Origin: QALR01 sp900552255
GTDB lineage: Bacteria > Bacillota > Clostridia > Oscillospirales > CAG-272
Assembly: GCA_048526005.1 (NCBI GenBank)
Contig: DBFVEH010000021.1
Coordinates: forward strand, 310,001-374,000
Reading direction: 5' to 3'
Length of the DNA: 64,000 bases
Shown: in pieces, positions 44,302-52,234 of the stretch
Numbering within the stretch: the first letter of the stretch is position 1
Layout of the letters: each line of letters begins with the position of its first letter
Position numbers and translations under genes: made by a program
The notes under the pieces: generated by a model
Seen by the model: only the letters and a program-made list of their open reading frames with translations
Databases searched by the model: none
What the model was told of the DNA's origin: nothing

Positions 44302-45567
44302 TCATTCCACCTCCGTGCGGATCTTGATTTCTTTCAACTCGGGAAACGCTGCAAAGCTTGATTTTTTCAAAACGACCTGCTCCATTTCTCCCGGCGCCAT
44401 CACTTTTTTCCTTCTGCTCATCACTTTTTTTCCGTCGTAGTAAACGGCAATCGAACGGTCGCGGTAAATATCCGCGACGCGGAACCGCACCGTCACCGTC
44501 TCTCTCATATTCGCGATATCGATGCTTTGAGGAACGGTATACCGAACGCCGTTCTCCGCCATGACTGTCGCTTTATGTGAAGCTTCCGTATCCTTCTCCG
44601 ACAGCACGTAGGCCGCCGCGTTCTCTCCCGCAAGCGTCGCCTCCTCGGATACATGATCGACCAAATCATGCACATGAAGCACGTTTCCGCAGGCAAATAT
44701 GCCGGAAACGCCGGTTTGAAGCCGGTCGTCCACCTCGGGACCGGAGGTCACGCGGCTCATGGCGGCGCCGATCTCCCGCGTCAGCTCGTTTTCGGGGATC
44801 AGTCCGACGGAAAGCAGAAGCGTATCGCAGTCGTAATGCTCCTCCGTACCGGGGATCGGATGCCGATTCTCATCGACCGCCGCGATCGTCACACCGGTAA
44901 GCCTTTCCTTGCCTTCTATCCCAACAACGGTATGGCTCAGCTTGAGCGGAATCCCGTAATCGTCGAGACATTGGACGATATTCCGTTTGAGTCCGCCCGA
45001 ATACGGCATCAGCTCCGCTACGACTTCGACCTTTGCGCCCTCGAGCGTCATTCTTCTCGCCATGATAAGACCGATATCCCCGGAACCGAGAATGACGACC
45101 TTGCGGCCGACATGGTAGCCTTCGATGTTCATCAGTCTCTGCGCGGTCCCCGCGGAATAAATGCCCGCCGGCCGGAAGCCCGGTATATTCAAGGCGCCGC
45201 GCGGACGTTCCCGACAGCCCATCGCCAAAATAACCGCCTTTGCGGAGATCTTCTGGATCCCCTCTTCCCCGCTGATATAAGTGATCTCTTTCTCCGGACT
45301 GACGGAAAGCGCCATCGCGCCCAGCTTATACGGGATTTCGAGCTTCGCCGCCTCCTCGATATAACGCGCGGCATATTCGGGGCCGGTCAGCTCCTCCTTG
45401 AAGGTATGGAGCCCAAAGCCATTGTGGATACATTGGTTGAGAATCCCGCCCAGCATCGCGTCTCTTTCCAAAACAACGAGATTCTTGGCGCCCGCCTTTT
45501 TCGCGGCGATCGCCGCGGCAAGTCCCGCAGGCCCGCCGCCTATCACGACAATATCATACTGCTGCAT
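44302..45567 (-). CDS. FAD-dependent NAD(P)-disulfide-reductase-type oxidoreductase
   Basis: 421 residues from MQQYDIVVIGGGPAGLAAAI; the ATG at 45567 has GAGGTGG upstream. Two Rossmann motifs: VIGGGPAGLAAA for FAD at about 7-18 and VILGSGDIGLIMARRM for NAD(P) near 150. CGN in IFACGNVLHVHDLVD is the late FAD-contact motif. It is the middle member of the GlpA-like/FAD oxidoreductase/DUF1667 set and lies 11 nt after the first. It probably passes electrons between the GlpA-like subunit and NAD(P). Physiological direction is unknown. Confidence 0.88.
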   Translation of the reverse strand: MQQYDIVVIGGGPAGLAAAIAAKKAGAKNLVVLERDAMLGGILNQCIHNGFGLHTFKEELTGPEYAARYIEEAAKLEIPYKLGAMALSVSPEKEITYISGEEGIQKISAKAVILAMGCRERPRGALNIPGFRPAGIYSAGTAQRLMNIEGYHVGRKVVILGSGDIGLIMARRMTLEGAKVEVVAELMPYSGGLKRNIVQCLDDYGIPLKLSHTVVGIEGKERLTGVTIAAVDENRHPIPGTEEHYDCDTLLLSVGLIPENELTREIGAAMSRVTSGPEVDDRLQTGVSGIFACGNVLHVHDLVDHVSEEATLAGENAAAYVLSEKDTEASHKATVMAENGVRYTVPQSIDIANMRETVTVRFRVADIYRDRSIAVYYDGKKVMSRRKKVMAPGEMEQVVLKKSSFAAFPELKEIKIRTEVE

Positions 45568-45578
45568 TCTCCGCCACC

Positions 45579-47018
45579 TCACATCTTTTCCGACAGCATT
45601 TCGGAGCCGTCCCTGTTCTTGCAGATCTTTTCCATCGGAATCCCCGTCTCTCTCGAAAGGATCTCCATCGTTTTGGGGGTACAGAAGCCCGCCTGACAGC
45701 GTCCCATACCCTGACGCACACGGCGCTTGATCCCGTCGAGCGAACGCGCGCCCGGCGTGCGGCGGATCGCATCCACGATCTCCCCTTCGCTGATCTGCAT
45801 GCAGCGGCATACGATCACGCCGTAAAGCGGATTTTCGCGGATCAGCGCCGCGCGCTCCTCAAAGCTCTTTTCCGCGAGCTTCACAAAGCCCTTTCTCTTG
45901 GGATTGAAGCTTTTCTTCTTTTCCGCGCCGGACTTCGCCGCGATCTGTTCGGCAAGATACAGACCGATGGCCGGCGCCGAGGAAAGCCCCGGCGATTCGA
46001 TGCCCGCGGCGTCGAAAAAGCCCGGTGCGTCCGAAGCCTCTCCAACAATAAAATCATCGCCGTCCTCATGCGCGCGCACGCCGGAAAAAGAGGTAATCGT
46101 AAGTCGATACGGGATGTTCTTTACGCTGACGGCGGATTTTGCCACAACGTCTGCAAGCTCCGCCGCCGTCGTCGCCGTATCTTCTTTGTCCTCGACGTCC
46201 GTCGCGGTCGGTCCGATCAAGAGATTTCCATGTACGGTAGGCGAAACCAAAACGCCTTTTCCGTATTTGCCCGGAAGCTGAAAAATCGTGGAAGAAACGT
46301 GCCCTCCCGCCTCTTTGTCGAGCAGGCAGTAATCGCCCTTGCGAGGCGTGATATGAAGCTTTTTCCCGCTTACCATATTATGAATCTCATCCGAATGGAC
46401 GCCCGCCGCATTGACGACATATTTTGCGGTATAGGTGCCATCCGTCGTATCGATTTCATATCCGTTTTCCGCATTCCTGCGGATGCCGAGCACCTCTGTG
46501 TCGAATCGAAACTCCGCACCGTTGTCACAGGCGTTTTCCGCAAGCGCGATGGTCAGCCCGAACGGACAGACAATGCCGCCCGTGGGCGCGTAAAGCGCCG
46601 CCACGACCTCGTCCGTGAGGTTCGGCTCCATTTTCCGCACGTCGTTCCCCGTGAGAATCTGAATATCCGGAACGCCGTTCTGAATACCGCGTCGGTAAAG
46701 CTCTCCGAGCTTCGGCATATCCTCGTCCGAAAAGCAGAGGACGAGCGAGCCGTTTCGCCTAAATTCAAAGGAAAGCTCCTGTGCGAGCTCGTCCATCATC
46801 GCATTTCCCTGCACGTTGAACTTGGCCTTTAAGGTCCCCGGAAGAGCGTCGAAGCCCGCGTGAACGATGGCGCTGTTCGCCTTGGAGGTTCCGGAGCATA
46901 CATCCTCCTCCTTCTCCAAAAGACACACGGACAGCTCATAGCGGGACAATTCTCTCGCTGCCGCCGCACCGACAACACCGCCGCCGATGATGATTACGTC
47001 ATATGATTTTTCCGTCAT
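45579..47018 (-). CDS. GlpA-like glycerol-3-phosphate dehydrogenase family protein with BFD-type [2Fe-2S] domain
   Basis: 479 residues from MTEKSYDVIIIGGGVVGAAA; the ATG at 47018 follows CAGGAG. A DAO-fold FAD domain occupies about 1-370 (GTSKANSAIVHAGFDALPGT, GDYCLLDKEAGG, FDAAGIESPGLSSAPAIG). The C-terminal BFD-like iron-sulfur domain has VCRCMQISEGE at about 400 and GMGRCQAGFC at about 440. Such proteins oxidise glycerol-3-phosphate or a related 2-hydroxyacid. No glycerol kinase or facilitator is nearby, so the substrate is open. It is the first gene after a strong promoter. Confidence 0.88.
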   Translation of the reverse strand: MTEKSYDVIIIGGGVVGAAAARELSRYELSVCLLEKEEDVCSGTSKANSAIVHAGFDALPGTLKAKFNVQGNAMMDELAQELSFEFRRNGSLVLCFSDEDMPKLGELYRRGIQNGVPDIQILTGNDVRKMEPNLTDEVVAALYAPTGGIVCPFGLTIALAENACDNGAEFRFDTEVLGIRRNAENGYEIDTTDGTYTAKYVVNAAGVHSDEIHNMVSGKKLHITPRKGDYCLLDKEAGGHVSSTIFQLPGKYGKGVLVSPTVHGNLLIGPTATDVEDKEDTATTAAELADVVAKSAVSVKNIPYRLTITSFSGVRAHEDGDDFIVGEASDAPGFFDAAGIESPGLSSAPAIGLYLAEQIAAKSGAEKKKSFNPKRKGFVKLAEKSFEERAALIRENPLYGVIVCRCMQISEGEIVDAIRRTPGARSLDGIKRRVRQGMGRCQAGFCTPKTMEILSRETGIPMEKICKNRDGSEMLSEKM

Positions 47019-47101
47019 GATAGCAACTCCTGATGAAATTCTCCGTTTATTCTGCAAATCGGTTTTGAATTTCATGATCTATAAATCTTATATAATGTTT
47101 T

Positions 47102-47130
47102 ATTATACTCTTCCGCTTCTTAAAAGTCAA
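47102..47130 (-). promoter_or_regulatory. Promoter of the oxidoreductase-mgtC-proBAC unit
   Basis: Minus-strand TTGACT, 17-nt spacer, TATAAT, about 85 nt upstream of the GlpA-like start. Confidence 0.82.
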
Positions 47131-47281
47131 CCTTGTTTGCACGGAAATATAAGCGAATCCTGATTTTCACATATCGGCGTTCAATTTTGCCAATGCGTTA
47201 TGGAATCCGTTCGCCCTTTTAAGCTTATATAAAAAAATTGACAGGATACGCCGATATTTTTTCACAAATTGAAAAAAAGTC

Positions 47282-47310
47282 TTGACAAACGCCCGGAAAA
47301 ATGGTTTAAT
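47282..47310 (+). promoter_or_regulatory. Promoter of the leu-ilv T-box operon
   Basis: TTGACA, 17-nt spacer, TTTAAT; transcription should begin near 47317, at the start of the T-box leader. Confidence 0.85.
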
Positions 47311-47316
47311 AGCATA

Positions 47317-47600
47317 AAGGCAATGACGAAGACGGTCCAGCTTGATTTTTTCCAGAGAGCCGATGGCAGGTGTGAATCGGCATCAATCATTCTGAACGGC
47401 CTCTCACTTCCGAGCCGGAGGGTTGAAAGCAGACGGCAAGTAGACGCTTCCCGTGAACGCTACGTCAGTGCATAGGAGTATTGCGCTCCGAAGAGGAGGC
47501 AGATTTTTACATCTGCAATTTGAGTGGTACCGCGAGTGTAAATGGTTTTCTACACCCGTCTCAAAGCTAATGACCGCTTTGAGACGGGTGTTTTCTATTT
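47317..47600 (+). promoter_or_regulatory. T-box leader (tRNA-responsive), probably for tRNA-Leu
   Basis: Stem I features include AGAGAGCCGATGGCAGGTGT around 47354-47373. The T-box/antiterminator core GAGTGGTACCGCG lies at about 47522-47534 and includes the UGG that pairs with uncharged tRNA 3' ends. A strong terminator follows. A CTC triplet at 47401-47403 lies where the specifier codon would be expected on the 3' side of stem I, which would read leucine and fits the leuA gene downstream. The specifier assignment is tentative. Uncharged tRNA should stabilise the antiterminator and turn the operon on. Confidence 0.93.
47552..47591 (+). terminator. T-box regulated terminator
   Basis: 16-bp perfect stem ACACCCGTCTCAAAGC / GCTTTGAGACGGGTGT with an 8-nt loop, then TTTCTATTTTT. 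Its 5' arm follows shortly after the T-box core. Confidence 0.95.
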
Positions 47601-47696
47601 TTATTCGGAAAAGCACAGAGGTTTCTTTCGGCGGTAAAAAATTCTTATACAAAAATGCCTCTGAAAAGGCAGTAGAGAAAAAGGAGTCAAACAGAG

Positions 47697-49361
47697 ATGA
47701 TGGACGCAAGCAAATACGGCACGGGCTACTACCCCGCGCCGGCCAAGTACAGCAAATGGGTGACCAAGGATCATATTGAAAAAGCGCCCTTATGGTGCAG
47801 CGTGGATATGCGGGACGGCAACCAAAGCCTCGTCATTCCCATGAGCCTCGAGGAAAAGCTGGAATATTACAAAGTTCTTCTCGACGTCGGTTTCAAGGAA
47901 ATCGAAGTGGGCTTCCCCGCCGCCAGCGAAACCGAATATGAGTTTCTGCGCACGCTGATCGACAACAGCATGATCCCGCAGGATGTGACGGTCCAGGTGC
48001 TCACTCAGTGCCGGGAGCATATCATCCGCAAAACCTTTGACGCCTGCAAGGGCGCGCCCAGCGCGATCATTCACTTTTATAATTCGGTAAGTGTCGCCCA
48101 GCGGGAGCAGGTATTCCGAAAATCCAAGGAGGAAATCAAAAAAATCGCGGTCGACGGCGCGAAGCTTGTAAAAAAACTGGCAGGAGAATATGAGGGAAAT
48201 TTCCGCTTTGAATATTCTCCCGAAAGCTTCACCGGCACGGAGCCGGAGTATGCCTTGGAGGTCTGCAATGCGGTGCTGGACGTATTGGAGCCGTCCGAAA
48301 CCAACAATGTCATCATCAATCTGCCGGTAACGGTGGAAATGAGCCTGCCGCACGTGTATGCGGGCCAAGTGGAATACATGAGCGAAAACCTCAAATACCG
48401 CGAGCACGTAACCCTTTCCCTGCATCCGCACAACGACCGCGGCACCGGTGTCGCCGACACCGAGCTCGCCCTGCTCGCAGGCGCCGACCGCGTGGAAGGA
48501 ACGCTTTTCGGCAACGGCGAAAGAACCGGAAACGTGGACATCATCACGCTGGCGATGAACATGTATTCCCACGGCGTGGACCCTAAGTTAGATCTTTCCA
48601 ACATTCCGATGCTTGTGGAAAAATATGAAAAATGCACAAGAATGCACGTCTATGAGCGCGCGCCCTACGCGGGGGCATTGGTGTTCGCCGCCTTTTCGGG
48701 CAGTCACCAGGACGCGATCGCCAAGGGAATGAAATACCGCGAGGAAAAAGGGCTCCACCGCTGGACGGTGCCATACATACCGATCGATCCGAAGGACATC
48801 AGCCGCACCTATGACGCAGACGTCATTCGAGTCAACTCCCAGAGCGGCAAGGGCGGCATCGGATATCTGCTGGAGCAGACATACGGATATTCCCTGCCTG
48901 CGGGCATGCGCGAGCATTTCAGCTATCTCTGCAAGAGCATATCCGACAGAGAGCATAAGGAGCTAAAAGCAGGCGAAATCCTTGAAATCTTCAAAAGCAA
49001 TTACTTTCTGCGGTCCTCCGCCCTTTCCATTTCCGACATGCATTTTTACCGCCGCGGGGGAGAGGTGGAAACCGAGATCACCTTCTGCCGAAACGGTGAG
49101 GAGACGACACTCCGAGCGTGCGGCAACGGCTCGCTCGACGCCGTCAGCAACGCCTTGAAGGCTTATACAAAGGCGGATTATGTGCTGGAGGTTTATACCG
49201 AGCACAGCATGCAGGAGCAGGGCTCCGGCAGCATCGCGGCTGCCTATATCGGGCTGAAAGCGCCGGACGGCAGCATGGCTTGGGGCGCCGGCACCGATAC
49301 CGATATCATTCACGCCGGCGCAGACGCTCTGCTCAGCGCCTATCACAACATGAAATCATGA
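47697..49361 (+). CDS. leuA: 2-isopropylmalate synthase (LeuA type 2)
   Basis: 554 residues. The HMGL-like TIM barrel includes LWCSVDMRDGNQSL with the metal-binding Asp, FKEIEVGFPAASETEYEF and LHPHNDRGTGVADTELALLA. The C-terminal LeuA regulatory domain (from about 430) would bind leucine for feedback inhibition. The sequence style (KYSKWVTKDHIEKAPLWCSV) fits the longer yeast/actinobacterial type rather than the B. subtilis type. It condenses 2-ketoisovalerate with acetyl-CoA, the first leucine-specific step. AAGGAG lies about 10 nt upstream. Confidence 0.96.
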   Translation: MMDASKYGTGYYPAPAKYSKWVTKDHIEKAPLWCSVDMRDGNQSLVIPMSLEEKLEYYKVLLDVGFKEIEVGFPAASETEYEFLRTLIDNSMIPQDVTVQVLTQCREHIIRKTFDACKGAPSAIIHFYNSVSVAQREQVFRKSKEEIKKIAVDGAKLVKKLAGEYEGNFRFEYSPESFTGTEPEYALEVCNAVLDVLEPSETNNVIINLPVTVEMSLPHVYAGQVEYMSENLKYREHVTLSLHPHNDRGTGVADTELALLAGADRVEGTLFGNGERTGNVDIITLAMNMYSHGVDPKLDLSNIPMLVEKYEKCTRMHVYERAPYAGALVFAAFSGSHQDAIAKGMKYREEKGLHRWTVPYIPIDPKDISRTYDADVIRVNSQSGKGGIGYLLEQTYGYSLPAGMREHFSYLCKSISDREHKELKAGEILEIFKSNYFLRSSALSISDMHFYRRGGEVETEITFCRNGEETTLRACGNGSLDAVSNALKAYTKADYVLEVYTEHSMQEQGSGSIAAAYIGLKAPDGSMAWGAGTDTDIIHAGADALLSAYHNMKS

Positions 49362-49378
49362 ATCAAGGAGGCTTATTT

Positions 49379-50641
49379 ATGGGAATGACAATGACACAAA
49401 AAATCCTTGCCGCTCACGCGGGGCTTGAACGTGTAGTCCCCGGTCAGCTGACCCGCGCAAAGCTCGACATCGTGCTCGGCAACGATATCACGACGCCCGT
49501 GGCGGTAAACGAATTCAAAAAAGCGGGATTCGACAAGGTCTTTGACAAGGACAGGATCGCCATCGTCCTTGATCACTTTGTCCCCAACAAGGACATCAAG
49601 GCGGCGGAGCAATCCAAGACATGCCGGGAATTTGCCTGCTCGCACTGTGTGAGCCATTTCTACGACGTGGGAAAAATGGGCATCGAGCACGCCCTGCTTC
49701 CCGAGCAAGGGGTCGTCACGGCGGGCGACTGCATCATCGGCGCCGACAGCCACACCTGCACCTATGGCGCTCTGGGCGCTTTCTCGACCGGCGTGGGAAG
49801 CACCGACATGGCGGCCGGTATGGCCACCGGTATGGCGTGGTTCAGGGTCCCCTCCGCCATTCGCTTCCACTTGACAGGCAAACTGCCTCAAAATTGCAGC
49901 GGCAAGGACCTGATTCTGACCATCATCGGCATGATCGGCGTGGACGGTGCGCTTTACAAGAGCATGGAATTTACCGGCGACGGCGTCGCCAGTCTTTCTA
50001 TGGACGACCGCCTTTGCATCTGCAACATGGCCATCGAGGCCGGCGCGAAAAACGGCATATTCCCGGTGGACGACACTACGCTTTCCTATCTTGATGGACG
50101 GTCGGAGCGTCCGCCCGTCGTCTATACCGCGGACGAGGACGCGGAGTATGAAAAAACGATCGAAATCGACCTCTCCGCCATCACGCCGACCGTGAGCTGC
50201 CCTCATCTGCCGGAAAACACGAAAAAAGCCTCCGAGCTTTCCGACATTGCGATCGATCAGGTGGTCATCGGCAGCTGCACCAACGGCAGGATGGAGGACA
50301 TGGAGGCGGCGTATCACATTCTGAAAGGCAAACACGTCGCGAACGGTGTGCGCTGCATCATCATTCCCGCCACCATGCAGATCATGCGCGAATGTGTGGA
50401 GCGCGGATTTGTCACCGCGTTCATCGATGCGGGCGCGGTGGTATCTACGCCTACCTGCGGACCATGTCTCGGCGGCTACATGGGCATTCTCGCAGCGGGA
50501 GAGCGCTGCCTTGCCACCACCAACCGCAATTTCGTGGGCAGAATGGGACACGTGAAAAGCGAAGTTTATCTCGCTTCGCCTCAAACGGCGGCAGCCAGCG
50601 CGCTGACGGGCTTTATTACCGAGTACAAGGGGGACGAATAA
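49379..50641 (+). CDS. leuC: 3-isopropylmalate dehydratase large subunit
   Basis: 420 residues from MGMTMTQKILAAHAGLERVV; the ATG at 49379 has AAGGAGG 7 nt upstream. Aconitase-fold subunit: GADSHTCTYGALGAFSTGVG, and the [4Fe-4S] ligands in VIGSCTNGRMED (about 297) and TCGPCLGGYMG (about 359). With LeuD it isomerises 2- to 3-isopropylmalate. It follows leuA directly. Confidence 0.96.
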   Translation: MGMTMTQKILAAHAGLERVVPGQLTRAKLDIVLGNDITTPVAVNEFKKAGFDKVFDKDRIAIVLDHFVPNKDIKAAEQSKTCREFACSHCVSHFYDVGKMGIEHALLPEQGVVTAGDCIIGADSHTCTYGALGAFSTGVGSTDMAAGMATGMAWFRVPSAIRFHLTGKLPQNCSGKDLILTIIGMIGVDGALYKSMEFTGDGVASLSMDDRLCICNMAIEAGAKNGIFPVDDTTLSYLDGRSERPPVVYTADEDAEYEKTIEIDLSAITPTVSCPHLPENTKKASELSDIAIDQVVIGSCTNGRMEDMEAAYHILKGKHVANGVRCIIIPATMQIMRECVERGFVTAFIDAGAVVSTPTCGPCLGGYMGILAAGERCLATTNRNFVGRMGHVKSEVYLASPQTAAASALTGFITEYKGDE

Positions 50642-50642
50642 T

Positions 50643-51140
50643 ATGAACACTCAGGGAAACGTTTTCAAATATCCGGACAATGTGGATACCGACGTCATCA
50701 TCCCCGCGCGCTATCTGAACACACCGAGCGCGGCGGAGCTTTCGCAGCACTGCATGGAGGATATCGACGCGGACTTTGTCAAAAAGGTCCAAAAAGGCGA
50801 CGTCATCGTGGCGGGCTGGAACTTCGGCTGCGGCTCCTCCCGCGAGCACGCGCCGCTTGTCATCAAAGCCTGCGGGGTCGGCTGCGTCATCGCCAAAAGC
50901 TTCGCGAGGATCTTCTACCGCAATGCGATCAACATCGGACTTCCGATTCTCGAATGTGAGGAAGCGGCGGAAGAGATTTCCGCCGGCGACAAGATAAAGG
51001 TGGATTTCGGTACCGGAGAGATCGTCGATATCACCGCCGGGAAATCCTATCGCGCCCAGCCTTTTCCTCCTTTTATCCAAAACATCATTCGGTGCGGCGG
51101 ACTGCTCGCCTCCTTAAAGGAGGAAAGCAGCCATGATTAA
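50643..51140 (+). CDS. leuD: 3-isopropylmalate dehydratase small subunit
   Basis: 165 residues. Swivel domain with DNVDTDVIIPARYLNTPS and GWNFGCGSSREHAPLVIKAC, the family signature. It completes the dehydratase with LeuC, whose stop lies 1 nt before this start. Its 3' end overlaps leuB by 8 nt, so translation of all three is coupled. Confidence 0.96.
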   Translation: MNTQGNVFKYPDNVDTDVIIPARYLNTPSAAELSQHCMEDIDADFVKKVQKGDVIVAGWNFGCGSSREHAPLVIKACGVGCVIAKSFARIFYRNAINIGLPILECEEAAEEISAGDKIKVDFGTGEIVDITAGKSYRAQPFPPFIQNIIRCGGLLASLKEESSHD

Positions 51141-52233
51141 AAATATCGCCGTTATCCGCGGGGACGGGATCGGTCCCGAAATTGTAAATGAAGCCTTGCT
51201 CGTCCTAAACCGAATCGCCGAGCTGTACGGCCATACCTTTCATTATACCGATGTGGATATGGGAGGCTGCGCCATCGACAAATGGGGCGATCCGCTCCCC
51301 GCCGAAATGCTCGAAAAGTGCGTACGCTCCGACAGCGTGCTGCTGGGCGCGGTGGGGGGAAGCAAATGGAACGACGTCCCCGGGGATATGCGCCCCGAAA
51401 AGGGCCTTCTGCGCCTGCGCGCCGGCATGGGGGTATACAGCAACAACCGTCCCGCGAAAATATGGAAGCAGCTGGCCGGCGCTTCCCCGCTGAAAAAATC
51501 CATTGTGGACAAGGGAATCGACTTCATCATTGTGCGCGAGCTCATCGGCGGCATTTACTTCGGCGCGCACAAAACGGAACCGATAAACGGAGAGCTTACC
51601 GCGACCGATCTTCTTTCCTATACCGAAGCGGAAATCGAGCGCATCGGCAGAATCGGCTTTGAGACCGCAAGAAAGCGGAACGGCCGGCTTTGTTCGGTGG
51701 AAAAAAGCAACGTGCTCGATTCCAGCCGGCTTTGGAAGCGCACGATGCACCGCCTTGCCGCGGAATATCCCGACGTGGAGCTCTCCGATATGCTGGTGGA
51801 CAACTGCGCCATGCAGATCGTCAAAGACCCCTCGCAGTTCGATGTGATCGTGACGGAAAACATGTTCGGCGATATCCTTTCCGACGAGGCATCCATGATC
51901 ACCGGCTCCATCGGCATGATTCCCTCCTCCAGTCTCGGCGCATCCTCCTGCGGACTATATGAGCCGATCCACGGCTCCGCGCCGGACATCGCCGGGACAG
52001 ACACCGCCAACCCCATCGGCACAATTCTTTCGGCAGCCATGATGCTGCGTTACAGTTTCGGCATGCCGTCGGAGGCGCAGGCGGTCGAAAACGCCGTATC
52101 AGCGCTCTTGGACGAGGGCTGGCGCACGGCGGATATCATGCCGTCCGATCCCATGGAGATTGCAGAATGTAAAAAAATCGGCTGCCATGAGTGCGGACGC
52201 CTCATCGCAGGCTTCCTGACAAAGGAGAACTAA
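51133..52233 (+). CDS. leuB: 3-isopropylmalate dehydrogenase
   Basis: 366 residues. VIRGDGIGPEIVNEA at the N-terminus, the substrate-binding RLRAGMGVYSNNRPAKIW, then the catalytic Lys/Asp region VDNCAMQIVKDPSQFDVIVT and the NAD motif EPIHGSAPDIAGTDTANPIG. It oxidises and decarboxylates 3-isopropylmalate to 2-ketoisocaproate. It overlaps leuD and ends 1 nt before ilvB. Confidence 0.96.
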   Translation: MIKNIAVIRGDGIGPEIVNEALLVLNRIAELYGHTFHYTDVDMGGCAIDKWGDPLPAEMLEKCVRSDSVLLGAVGGSKWNDVPGDMRPEKGLLRLRAGMGVYSNNRPAKIWKQLAGASPLKKSIVDKGIDFIIVRELIGGIYFGAHKTEPINGELTATDLLSYTEAEIERIGRIGFETARKRNGRLCSVEKSNVLDSSRLWKRTMHRLAAEYPDVELSDMLVDNCAMQIVKDPSQFDVIVTENMFGDILSDEASMITGSIGMIPSSSLGASSCGLYEPIHGSAPDIAGTDTANPIGTILSAAMMLRYSFGMPSEAQAVENAVSALLDEGWRTADIMPSDPMEIAECKKIGCHECGRLIAGFLTKEN

Positions 52234-52234
52234 C

